Notes under the pieces: model-generated
Database searches by the model: none
Told to the model about the DNA's origin: nothing
Seen by the model: the letters and a program-made list of their open reading frames with translations, nothing else
In this document: one piece after another, positions 16,820 through 24,909 of the stretch
Layout of the letters: each line of letters begins with the position of its first letter
How positions within the stretch are numbered: position 1 is the stretch's first letter
Origin: JAJDIA01 sp031555145
GTDB lineage: Bacteria; Bacteroidota; Bacteroidia; Bacteroidales; Tannerellaceae
Reading direction: 5' to 3'
Length of the DNA: 64,000 bases
Assembly (NCBI GenBank): GCA_031555145.1
Contig: JAVBUR010000030.1
Span: 43,407-107,406 of the forward strand
Translations under genes and position numbers: made by a program

Positions 16820-17004
16820 ACGGCAAAACCTTCTCTGGTCATCTGATTAGCTACCACTCCCTCAGCCGGAATTGGTTGATTGGCAGGTATTACTTCCCAT
16901 TTACCGGTACGGGTGTTGTACACCATATTCTTGTTACGACTGCCGTTGCTATCGTTGTGAACGGCTTCAGCCATTTGATCGAGATTTATATTTTCGAATC
17001 CCAT
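16816..17004 (-). CDS. 62-residue peptide of the conjugation operon, candidate modifier or substrate
   Basis: A small, mostly polar protein. The first half is Asn-rich and probably unstructured; the second half has MVYNTRTGKWEVIPANQPI and ends GFAV. It lacks the Gly-Gly tail and the visible beta-grasp strand pattern of a ubiquitin-like protein, so it is not a typical modifier. Its position in front of the E1-like gene, with a four-base overlap, makes it the obvious candidate for the molecule that E1 adenylates, or for a regulator of it. The pattern from YN to PI is partly shared with the N-terminus of the SH3 membrane protein. Function unknown. Confidence 0.6.
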   Translation of the reverse strand: MGFENINLDQMAEAVHNDSNGSRNKNMVYNTRTGKWEVIPANQPIPAEGVVANQMTREGFAV

Positions 17005-17043
17005 AACAATTGATTGTTTTGTTTGTATATAAATGATATTGTT

Positions 17044-17472
17044 TTACTGTTGATGATTCAGGTAATATTCCATTGTCTTGCCTGTACGTAAATGAGCACG
17101 ATACATTTCTATCCACAGACGGCATTTAAGATATACTTTCCACAGAGAAACATCAGGAGTCCATCTAGCATCCGCATAATGACAAAGCTGAGTCCACCCA
17201 TTCCAAGAAGAAAGAGTGTGGTTTGGATTCGATGCACTGTCCATGGATTGACCGGATCGGGTGTAAAGCATCTGCTGAACATATACCCTTGGTTTTGACG
17301 CAGGGAATGGAGCGAGATCGAAGTAAAGTAGATAGGTGGCACCATCATTTGCTTGTACTGCCACTTGAATATTAGGTGAAGAAGTGCCTATGTTGCGGAA
17401 TCGAAACATGTTGCTTGGGAGATAGTGTGCGAATATCTGCTCTTCGAGTTTTGCACGTTGTTGATCTATCAT
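17044..17472 (-). CDS. E2-like (UBC-fold) conjugating protein, copy A
   Basis: A 142-residue paralog of the protein at 14951-15442, nearly collinear until residue 140. It has YLLYFDLAPF, ASKPRVYVQQML, Cys97 in WNGWTQLCHY and the closing helix YRAHLRTGKT. The residue matching Cys80 of copy B is Ala, so Cys97 is the only conserved Cys before the final helix. An insert after Cys97 (DARWTPDVSLW) differs from copy B. The two may work as a pair, one active and one regulatory, or on two targets. An exact 20-base tandem repeat lies just upstream of its start. Confidence 0.6.
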   Translation of the reverse strand: MIDQQRAKLEEQIFAHYLPSNMFRFRNIGTSSPNIQVAVQANDGATYLLYFDLAPFPASKPRVYVQQMLYTRSGQSMDSASNPNHTLSSWNGWTQLCHYADARWTPDVSLWKVYLKCRLWIEMYRAHLRTGKTMEYYLNHQQ

Positions 17473-17477
17473 AACTA

Positions 17478-17517
17478 TTAGAACAATTATATTTAATTTA
17501 GAACAATTATATTTAAT
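17478..17517 (-). repeat. Exact tandem 20-base duplication between JAMM and E2-like genes
   Basis: TTAGAACAATTATATTTAAT occurs at 17478-17497 and again, unchanged, at 17498-17517. It occupies the spacer upstream of the E2-like start and could alter translation or hold a duplicated binding site. Confidence 0.85.
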
Positions 17518-17541
17518 AGAGAATATAAAATGGTTATTTAC

Positions 17542-18591
17542 TTATATTGGCAAATCAGGTGACGCAGGAGATTCTATGTGACTCTTAATGCTAGAGATCC
17601 ATTCTTGAAATGACTCGAAAATACCACTATCATCAACTGGAGCATTCCAAGGGAGTGCTGCGCCATTTTTTCCTTCCACAAACAGTAGTGGTGGTTCATT
17701 CGGAAATTCTTGTGTGAATCTGAAGGTAAACTCGCCGTCATTTACATAAATCTGTGCTATACCATCTGGACTAGCCTGAGCCTTTATTTCTTTTTCAGGC
17801 CAATGCGATTCTACTAATGCCAACATTTGCTTCATTGTGTCTATATTATTTGGACGCATCAACCAATATTTGTGACTAAATTGTAGCGTTCCATTCACTG
17901 ATGAGGCGGAAGAAGCATTATTGTTTACTACGCGAAGTGTGCCATGCGCGGCCTGTTGTGTGCGAGGATGCACAAGCAAGTTCGATAAGGTAGTATCGGC
18001 TATTGGACGAAACGGACTCTCCAACTCTTTTATCAGCCACATGGCATCAGCATAGTGTCGGAGATCGTTTTCGTGGAAGGTATAAGGGTTGATGGTAGAA
18101 CGACCTCGGTCTTGATTGCAAATACATAGCAACAGATGCCGCTGTGGAATTGACTGTAATCCGTGGAACATAGTCTGTGCATCGTGTCCGCTGGGACGTG
18201 ATAGCGCTAACTGATGGTGAGAATGCCATTCACCAATATGTTGGAGCGCGTAACGATTGAGTAACTCATTCCCAATGGTATCTAGATATCCAATGTCTTG
18301 ATTGAAAAAAGATTGCTGATGATTTGCGTTACGGCCTGGTCCGATAACATAAAGTACCACTGGTGCACCTTGGCTTGTCCAAAAACCAAAAAGTTGCCCT
18401 CCTGTCTCAATATTTGGGTAGTCCAATACACAACGCGAAATGTAATCAAGTTCACTCCGATAAATTATCGCCAACGGAGAAGGTGCTTTTTCATCAATTA
18501 AACATGAAGAAGTCCGCGAAGAGGGAAATTGCGACTCCCTACGTCGTTCAGACTCTTTCGGAGTATTAAAGAAACGGTCAATAATTCTCAT
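17542..18591 (-). CDS. JAMM/MPN-domain isopeptidase with C-terminal E2/RWD-like part
   Basis: A 349-residue protein, first gene of the conjugation operon. Residues 38-185 form a JAB/MPN domain: Glu62 in IETGGQLFGFW, then GEWHSHHQLALSRPSGHD with His123, His125 and Asp137 as likely zinc ligands and Ser134 as the expected Ser. The loop between the second His and Ser is one residue longer than the usual seven. Residues 235-335 have a different character (GEFTFRFTQEFPNEPPLLFV, then a closing helix) recalling an E2 or RWD fold. JAMM proteases in bacterial conjugation systems process the modifier or remove it from targets. Confidence 0.8.
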   Translation of the reverse strand: MRIIDRFFNTPKESERRRESQFPSSRTSSCLIDEKAPSPLAIIYRSELDYISRCVLDYPNIETGGQLFGFWTSQGAPVVLYVIGPGRNANHQQSFFNQDIGYLDTIGNELLNRYALQHIGEWHSHHQLALSRPSGHDAQTMFHGLQSIPQRHLLLCICNQDRGRSTINPYTFHENDLRHYADAMWLIKELESPFRPIADTTLSNLLVHPRTQQAAHGTLRVVNNNASSASSVNGTLQFSHKYWLMRPNNIDTMKQMLALVESHWPEKEIKAQASPDGIAQIYVNDGEFTFRFTQEFPNEPPLLFVEGKNGAALPWNAPVDDSGIFESFQEWISSIKSHIESPASPDLPI

Positions 18592-18906
18592 ATTCTATGA
18601 TTTTTATTTTGTGACAGACTTCCTTTGTCTTTTAGTAGTATTTAGTTTCTGATTTCTCTATTGGATTCTGACATTATATTAATAAAGTGCCAACTTGGAA
18701 GTATGGAAGAATCGATCTTTTTCATGTATATAGTGTCTTTGTTCTCTAATTGCAAATATCTACTGTATTTCTAAATTAAATATTAATATATATTAAGATG
18801 TTTGTTGCTTTTGGATCGTAGATATATTGTGTTTCATTTTAACCTTATCCTTTGACTATAGGGTGATAGTGTTTTTATATATTTACAGACTTATGTAAAA
18901 AGAGAA
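18592..18906. other. AT-rich intergenic region upstream of the conjugation operon
   Basis: No gene is seen. It holds the presumed promoter region of the minus-strand operon, but no clear minus-strand TAnnTTTG was found. An FNR-like palindrome (described separately) is the only strong element. The right end joins directly to the truncated ATPase copy. Confidence 0.6.
18783..18796. promoter_or_regulatory. FNR-box-like palindrome upstream of the conjugation operon
   Basis: TTAAT-atat-ATTAA, perfect inverted repeat, about 190 bases ahead of the JAMM gene start. Same form as the sites at 7448 and 11131. Confidence 0.35.
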
Positions 18907-19113
18907 ATGAACAACCTCAGCTTCCATATTACCGACATCGCCTCCAACAGCATCCGGGCACAGGCGCCTGTTGTCGAGGTCGCTATCCGGGTGGATGCCC
19001 AATGGGTGTCCATCCGAATTACTGACAATGGCTGTGGGATGCTGCTCAGCCTTCCGCCTGTAATGTTATGGCTGCGGGAGATGATCCGAAAAAATGTGGG
19101 AAATAATGGTTAA
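18907..19113 (+). pseudogene. Internally deleted second copy of the GHKL ATPase gene
   Basis: The first 45 codons match the full copy at 11250 with six base differences in 135. The text then jumps from DNGCGM to LLSLPPVMLWLREMI, the end of the full protein. The missing 330 bases are bounded in the full copy by the 7-base repeat TGGGATG (11378-11384 and 11708-11714), so a slippage or short-homology deletion explains it. The frame is kept, giving a possible 68-residue product, but the G2 box is lost and ATP binding should be abolished. Confidence 0.85.
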
Positions 19114-19132
19114 TGCGTAGTGATCAATGACT

Positions 19133-20509
19133 TTATTTCTTCGTCTTCTGTTTATAGTACACATATCGGTTCATCACCTCGTCCACATAATCAAATGTCT
19201 CCGAGCCACGCAGGTAGCCGTGTTTGCAGACGGGGTCGTTGTAGTATTCGGGATCGCTTTTCAGACGGATGTATTCGCTGACGTCTTCCCATAGGAGGGG
19301 ATTCTTGCCATATTTCTCGGTCAGCTTTTGGGCATCGTAGACGTGACCGATACCAGCGTTGTAGGAGGCCAGGACAAACTTGATCTTCTCTGTATTGTCT
19401 TCGATGGCGGAAAAGCCTTGGCGGAAACGGCGCAGGCATTCCACACCGGTACGGATGCCCACCTCGGGATCTTTCAATTCATGTGGGGTGACGCCCAGGG
19501 CACGGGCCGTATTCGGCATGATGCCCATCAGTCCTTCGGCTCCTACCCACGAGACGACATTCGGGTCGAAGCGTGATTCCTGATAGGAAATAGAAGCCAA
19601 CAGTTGCCAATCCCATTGGATGGCGGCGGCGTGTTTACGGAAGAGGTCGTCGTAGGGCGATATATGTCCGTTCTTCACCGGAGGCATTTCGGCCTCGGCG
19701 GGGTGTTTGCTCAGTTCGAAATAACGTTTGACGGTGGCTTTGAAGATGCGTTTGCCTTCATTGTCGTCAGCCCATTCGTTGATGGCTTTGGCCAGAACAG
19801 GACTATTTTTACGTACGGCCCAGGAGGTCCGTTGCATAAAGCTGACAGGCAGGTCGATGTAGATATTCCAGAAGTAGGTTTTATTCAGCCGGGCGATATA
19901 ATCGTCGGTGACGGTATAGGGGATCTCGCCTTTCGATACCATTTCGATCAGGTCTTCTACGCTGGCGGAGTCGGCCGGCATCTCGCGAATGATAATCCCC
20001 CCGCCTAACTCATCGTCCAGGTGGTTGAGGCGTTCGGCATAACGGCTGGACGGACGGACGTATACTTCTTTACCGATCAACTGGGTGACGTTGGTCAGCA
20101 ACGTATCCCCCCTGTCGGCACGTTGGACAAGCACCTGGGTGGAAAGGTTCTCCTGACCGCAGAACAACAACTCGTTATCTTTTAGTGACGTAACCTGCAA
20201 GGGGTAGGCGGCGACATCCGCTTCTCCGCTTTCCAGCATTTCCATCAGGTGGTCGATATTATCGGCCACCAGCATATTCAACTTCAGGTTGTGTTGGTTG
20301 GCGAAGTCATGGATCAGATCGTATTCATAACCCATCGCTTGCATCTTGTACAGGAAGTACGTAGTCGAACCATACAGGGTGACGGCTGTGATGGTATCCG
20401 ACGCCAGTATCTGTGCGAAGTCCCTTTGTTCAACGACTTTCTTCTCCCGGTTAGCACAGCCGGGCAGCAAGAAGAGCGACAGGAGCAAGAGGGGGACTAT
20501 CCTATACAT
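19133..20509 (-). CDS. mltF: MltF-like membrane-bound lytic murein transglycosylase
   Basis: A 458-residue lipoprotein (lipobox LPGC near residue 18). Residues 35-270 are an extracellular solute-binding protein type 3 fold (GYEYDLIHDFANQHNLKL, SGEADVAAYPL). Residues 290-440 are a lysozyme-like SLT domain with the catalytic Glu in ISYQESRFDP, then GLMGIMPNTA and LASYNAGIGH. This two-domain order is that of MltF, which cleaves peptidoglycan glycan strands at the outer membrane and is regulated by muropeptide binding. It is 42 bases downstream of the RlmD-type gene and probably cotranscribed. Confidence 0.9.
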   Translation of the reverse strand: MYRIVPLLLLSLFLLPGCANREKKVVEQRDFAQILASDTITAVTLYGSTTYFLYKMQAMGYEYDLIHDFANQHNLKLNMLVADNIDHLMEMLESGEADVAAYPLQVTSLKDNELLFCGQENLSTQVLVQRADRGDTLLTNVTQLIGKEVYVRPSSRYAERLNHLDDELGGGIIIREMPADSASVEDLIEMVSKGEIPYTVTDDYIARLNKTYFWNIYIDLPVSFMQRTSWAVRKNSPVLAKAINEWADDNEGKRIFKATVKRYFELSKHPAEAEMPPVKNGHISPYDDLFRKHAAAIQWDWQLLASISYQESRFDPNVVSWVGAEGLMGIMPNTARALGVTPHELKDPEVGIRTGVECLRRFRQGFSAIEDNTEKIKFVLASYNAGIGHVYDAQKLTEKYGKNPLLWEDVSEYIRLKSDPEYYNDPVCKHGYLRGSETFDYVDEVMNRYVYYKQKTKK

Positions 20510-20551
20510 TATAATAATGATTAACGGTGAATGATTAATGCAGCGACGCCG

Positions 20552-21976
20552 TTAATCACTAAGGGGCCGTTTTTGGAGCAGGACGACATTCTCCACATGG
20601 TGTGTATGGGGGAACATGTCGACGGGCTGTACTTTAGCGACGGTGTATTTAACGTCGAGCAGCGATAGGTCACGTGCCTGTGTAGCCGGATTACAGCTGA
20701 CATAGACGATACGTTCGGGCTCGGCCGACAGGATGGTCTGTATCACGTCGTCGTGCATGCCGGCACGGGGCGGGTCGGTGATGATCACGTCTGGTTGTCC
20801 GTGTTCGGCAATAAAAGCAGGCGTCAGGATATCTTTCATGTCACCGGCGTAGAAGAGGGTGTTCCCGATACCGTTCAGTGCGGCGTTTACTTTCGCGTCT
20901 TCGATGGCTTCGGGCACGTATTCGATACCAATCACCTGTTGTGCCTGGCGGGCGACGAAGTTGGCAATTGTTCCGGTACCGGTATAGAGATCGTACACCC
21001 GTTCGTTGCCGGTCAGTCCGGCGAAGTCGCGGGCTACCTTATATAAATTGTAAGCCTGTTCGCTATTCGTCTGGTAGAACGACTTGGGACCGACTTTGAA
21101 CGACAGTCCTTCCATCTGTTCGATGATATGATCCTTGCCTTTGAACACGATCACGTCCTGGTCGGTGATGGTGTCGTTGCATTTCTCGTTGATCACATAC
21201 TGGAGGGAGGTGATCTCCGGGAATTGTTCCGCTATGTATGTCAGCAGGGCTTCGCGTCGTTCAGTGTCTTCGTGGAAGAAGACGACTACGACCATCAGGT
21301 CGCCCGTCGATGCCGTGCGGATCATTAGCGTACGGATAAAACCGTTCTGGTTACGCAGATCGAAAAAGGGATAGCCTTCGTGCGAAAGGCAATACTCTTT
21401 AATCGTGAGGCGGATGCGGTTGGAGATATCGTCTTGCAACCAGCATTTGTGGATATCGAGCACTTTGTCGAACATGCCGGGAATATGGAAACCGACGCCA
21501 CTCATGCAGTCGAACGACTGTCCGGAACCAATTTCAGCTTCCGTCAGCCACTTCTTGTTCGAGAAGGTGTATTCGAGTTTGTTCCGGTAGAAGATGGTGC
21601 GCTCAGACCCCAGTATGGGGAATACTTCGCCAAGGGGCACCTTCCCGATGCGGGTAAGGTTATCAATCACTTGTTTGTGTTTGTATTTCAGTTGCTCTTC
21701 GTAGGGCAGGTGTTGCCATTTGCAGCCGCCGCACACACCGAAGTGTTCGCAAAACGGCTCCGTGCGGTTGGGTGAATACGAATGGAAGTACACGGCCTTA
21801 CCCTCGGCATAGCTATTTTTTTTACGGGTAAGTTGAACGTCTACCACATCGCCCGGAGCGACATAGGGAATAAAGACGACCTTCTCGTCCACTTTTGCAA
21901 TAGCCTTCCCTTCGGCGGCCACATCTGTGATGGTTACCTTCTCAAGGAGGGGTAACGGTTTCTTTCCTCTTGCCAA
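20552..21976 (-). CDS. rlmD: 23S rRNA (uracil-5-)-methyltransferase, RlmD/RumA type
   Basis: A 474-residue protein from the TTG chosen here. It has a TRAM domain at the start (VTITDVAAEGKAIAKV, VFIPYVAPGDVVDV), the iron-sulfur cluster Cys set in CEHFGVCGGCKWQHL, the SAM site VYDLYTGTGTIANFVA, and the catalytic ending VYVSCNPATQARDL. It methylates a uridine of 23S rRNA. A frame extension to an ATG at 22048 exists, but a TAnnTTTG promoter element at 22005-22012 would place transcription start downstream of it, and the added residues lack family similarity. So TTG is preferred. Confidence 0.9.
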   Translation of the reverse strand: MARGKKPLPLLEKVTITDVAAEGKAIAKVDEKVVFIPYVAPGDVVDVQLTRKKNSYAEGKAVYFHSYSPNRTEPFCEHFGVCGGCKWQHLPYEEQLKYKHKQVIDNLTRIGKVPLGEVFPILGSERTIFYRNKLEYTFSNKKWLTEAEIGSGQSFDCMSGVGFHIPGMFDKVLDIHKCWLQDDISNRIRLTIKEYCLSHEGYPFFDLRNQNGFIRTLMIRTASTGDLMVVVVFFHEDTERREALLTYIAEQFPEITSLQYVINEKCNDTITDQDVIVFKGKDHIIEQMEGLSFKVGPKSFYQTNSEQAYNLYKVARDFAGLTGNERVYDLYTGTGTIANFVARQAQQVIGIEYVPEAIEDAKVNAALNGIGNTLFYAGDMKDILTPAFIAEHGQPDVIITDPPRAGMHDDVIQTILSAEPERIVYVSCNPATQARDLSLLDVKYTVAKVQPVDMFPHTHHVENVVLLQKRPLSD

Positions 21977-22004
21977 TTTCTTTATATTATAATGTGAGTC
22001 GGTG

Positions 22005-22012
22005 CAAAAGTA
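22005..22012 (-). promoter_or_regulatory. -7 promoter element for rlmD-mltF
   Basis: On the minus strand the bases read TACTTTTG, fitting TAnnTTTG. Predicted start is about 24 bases ahead of the TTG codon at 21976 and downstream of the ATG at 22048. Confidence 0.5.
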
Positions 22013-22096
22013 CGTATTTGCCGATGAATAATCATGTTTTACAGCCATAAAACACTTTTTTTTCTACCTTTCATATACGGGCTATATGAAATCAAT

Positions 22097-22104
22097 TATC
22101 TTTG
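22097..22104 (+). promoter_or_regulatory. -7 promoter element for ppdK
   Basis: TATCTTTG fits TAnnTTTG, 63 bases ahead of the ATG. No good -33 element. Confidence 0.45.
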
Positions 22105-22167
22105 TCCGTTGTAATGTGGAGTTTGCAAAATCAATACTAAGACAATCACAATCTAGTTTAATTTTAT

Positions 22168-24888
22168 ATGGATAAGAAAAGAGTTTACACATTCGGAAAT
22201 GGAAAAGCCGAAGGCAAAGCAGACATGAAAAACCTGCTCGGTGGTAAAGGTGCAAACCTTGCCGAAATGAATCTGATTGGAGTGCCTGTGCCTCCGGGAT
22301 TCACGATTACCACAGATGTTTGTTCAGAATATTATGAGTTAGGGAAAGACCAGGTGGTAGCACTGTTGAAGGCAGATGTCGAAAAAGCCATTGCAGAGGT
22401 TGAAGTACTGATGAACTCCAAATTCGGTGATATCGAAAACCCGTTGTTGGTCTCTGTTCGTTCAGGTGCACGTGCTTCCATGCCGGGTATGATGGATACG
22501 ATCCTGAACCTTGGTTTGAATGACGAAGTAGTAGAAGGGTTGACCCGCAAGACAGGCAACGGCCGTTTCGCATGGGACTCTTACCGTCGTTTCGTACAGA
22601 TGTATGGCGATGTGGTACTGGGCATGAAACCGACCAACAAAGAAGACATCGATCCGTTTGAAGCCATCATTGAAGAAGTGAAGGAAGCCAAAGGCGTTCA
22701 CCTGGATAATGAACTGACGGTTGAAGACCTGAAAGAACTGGTGACCAAATTCAAAGCGGCCGTAAAAGAACAAACCGGACACGACTTCCCGACCTCTGCT
22801 TACGAACAGTTGTGGGGTGCCGTTTGCTCGGTATTCGACTCCTGGATGAACGAACGCGCTATCCTTTATCGTAAGATGGAAAGTATCCCTGCAGAATGGG
22901 GAACAGCTGTTAACGTTCAGGCCATGGTATTCGGTAACATGGGCGAAACTTCTGCTACAGGTGTTTGCTTCTCTCGCGATGCCGGTAACGGTGATGACGT
23001 ATTCAACGGCGAATACCTGATCAACGCACAGGGCGAAGACGTAGTAGCCGGTATCCGTACACCTCAGCAGATCACCAAAGAAGGTTCACTCCAATGGGCT
23101 CAGTTGGCCGGTGTTTCTGAAGAAGAACGCGCCAGCAAATATCCGTCTATGGAAGAAGCCATGCCGGTGATCTATAAGGAACTGGATGCGATCCAGACAA
23201 AACTGGAAAACCACTATTGCGATATGCAGGATATGGAATTCACTGTACAGGAAGGTAAACTGTGGTTCCTCCAGACACGTAACGGCAAACGTACCGGTGC
23301 TGCCATGGTGAAGATTGCTATGGATCTGCTCCGTCAGGGTATGATCGACGAAAAGACCGCCCTGAAACGCATCGAACCGAACAAGTTGGACGAACTGCTC
23401 CACCCGGTATTCGATACCAACGCATTGAAAAAAGCCGCTATTTTGGCTAAAGGGTTACCCGCTTCTCCGGGTGCAGGTACAGGACAGATCGTGTTCTTCG
23501 CTGAAGACGCTGCCGAATGGTATAAGGGCGGTAAGAAGGTGATCCTCGTACGTATCGAAACATCTCCCGAAGACCTCGCCGGTATGGCTGTGGCTGAAGG
23601 TATCCTGACTGCTCGTGGAGGTATGACCTCGCATGCTGCCGTTGTGGCTCGCGGTATGGGTAAATGTTGTGTATCCGGCGCCGGTTCATTGGTAATCGAC
23701 TATAAGAAAAGAACGATGGAAGTGGATGGTAAAGTTTTCAAAGAAGGCGACTTTATATCCGTGAACGGTACCACCGGCCAAGTGTTTGCCGGACAGATCC
23801 CGACACAGGCTGCCGAACTGACCGGCGACTTTGGCGAGTTGATGAAACTCTCCGACAAGTACGCTCGTATGCAGGTACGCACCAACGCCGACACACCGCA
23901 CGATGCTCAGGTAGCTCGCGAATTCGGTGCTGTAGGTATCGGTCTCTGCCGTACGGAACATATGTTCTTCGAAGGCGAAAAGATCAAAGCCATGCGTGAA
24001 ATGATCCTCGCTGAAAATGCTGAAGGACGCAAGAAAGCACTCGAAAAACTGCTCCCATACCAGCAGGCTGACTTCAAGGGTATCTTCGCAGCTATGCACG
24101 ATTGCCCGGTAACTGTACGTCTACTCGATCCTCCTTTGCACGAGTTCGTTCCCCACGATGATAAGGGACAGCAGGAAATGGCCGACGCTATGGGTATCTC
24201 TGTCGAAAAGATCCGCCAGCGCGTAGAAGCTTTGCACGAACAGAATCCGATGCTCGGACACCGTGGTTGTCGTCTGGGTAACACCTATCCCGAAATCACC
24301 GAAATGCAGACAAGAGCCATCCTCGGCGCTGCCCTTGAACTGAAGAAAGAAGGCGTTACAGCGATCCCCGAAATCATGGTGCCGCTGACCGGTATCCTCT
24401 ATGAATTCAAGGAGCAGGAAACCATCATCCGTCGTACAGCGAAAGCGTTGTTCGAAGAATGTGGTGACAGCATCGACTATAAGGTAGGAACCATGATCGA
24501 GATCCCGCGCGCTGCTTTGACAGCCGACCGTATCGCTGCTCATGCCGAGTTCTTCTCTTTCGGAACGAACGACTTGACGCAGATGACCTTCGGTTATTCA
24601 CGCGACGATATTGCCTCTTTCCTACCGATCTATCTGGAAAAGAAGATCCTGAAGTTCGACCCGTTCCAGGTACTCGACCAGAAGGGTGTTGGCCAGTTGG
24701 TTCGTATGGCAACAGAAAAAGGCCGTGCAGTACGTCCTGACCTGAAATGTGGTATTTGCGGCGAGCACGGTGGTGAACCGTCTTCTGTGAAGTTCTGTCA
24801 CCGTGTAGGTCTGAACTACGTATCCTGCTCACCGTTCCGTGTGCCCATCGCACGTATCTCGGCTGCCCAGGCTGTATTGGAAGATTAA
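22168..24888 (+). CDS. ppdK: Pyruvate, phosphate dikinase
   Basis: A 906-residue protein of normal length for the family. It interconverts pyruvate, ATP and phosphate with phosphoenolpyruvate, AMP and pyrophosphate. The N-terminal ATP-grasp part starts KNLLGGKGANLAEM. The swivelling domain has the phosphorylated His489 in GGMTSHAAVVARGMGK. The PEP-binding barrel has GLCRTEHMFF, SFGTNDLTQM and the catalytic Cys864 in GICGEHGGEP. In anaerobic Bacteroidales it works in glycolysis and gluconeogenesis with pyrophosphate. Single transcription unit with its own promoter and terminator; codon use suggests high expression. Confidence 0.97.
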   Translation: MDKKRVYTFGNGKAEGKADMKNLLGGKGANLAEMNLIGVPVPPGFTITTDVCSEYYELGKDQVVALLKADVEKAIAEVEVLMNSKFGDIENPLLVSVRSGARASMPGMMDTILNLGLNDEVVEGLTRKTGNGRFAWDSYRRFVQMYGDVVLGMKPTNKEDIDPFEAIIEEVKEAKGVHLDNELTVEDLKELVTKFKAAVKEQTGHDFPTSAYEQLWGAVCSVFDSWMNERAILYRKMESIPAEWGTAVNVQAMVFGNMGETSATGVCFSRDAGNGDDVFNGEYLINAQGEDVVAGIRTPQQITKEGSLQWAQLAGVSEEERASKYPSMEEAMPVIYKELDAIQTKLENHYCDMQDMEFTVQEGKLWFLQTRNGKRTGAAMVKIAMDLLRQGMIDEKTALKRIEPNKLDELLHPVFDTNALKKAAILAKGLPASPGAGTGQIVFFAEDAAEWYKGGKKVILVRIETSPEDLAGMAVAEGILTARGGMTSHAAVVARGMGKCCVSGAGSLVIDYKKRTMEVDGKVFKEGDFISVNGTTGQVFAGQIPTQAAELTGDFGELMKLSDKYARMQVRTNADTPHDAQVAREFGAVGIGLCRTEHMFFEGEKIKAMREMILAENAEGRKKALEKLLPYQQADFKGIFAAMHDCPVTVRLLDPPLHEFVPHDDKGQQEMADAMGISVEKIRQRVEALHEQNPMLGHRGCRLGNTYPEITEMQTRAILGAALELKKEGVTAIPEIMVPLTGILYEFKEQETIIRRTAKALFEECGDSIDYKVGTMIEIPRAALTADRIAAHAEFFSFGTNDLTQMTFGYSRDDIASFLPIYLEKKILKFDPFQVLDQKGVGQLVRMATEKGRAVRPDLKCGICGEHGGEPSSVKFCHRVGLNYVSCSPFRVPIARISAAQAVLED

Positions 24889-24909
24889 TCCGATCCGAAC
24901 GATAAGAAG

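Noticed and set aside
11878..18591. CBASS-type defence operon
   Set aside because: E1-, E2- and JAMM-like genes recall type II CBASS, but no CD-NTase or effector gene is present in or next to the operon.
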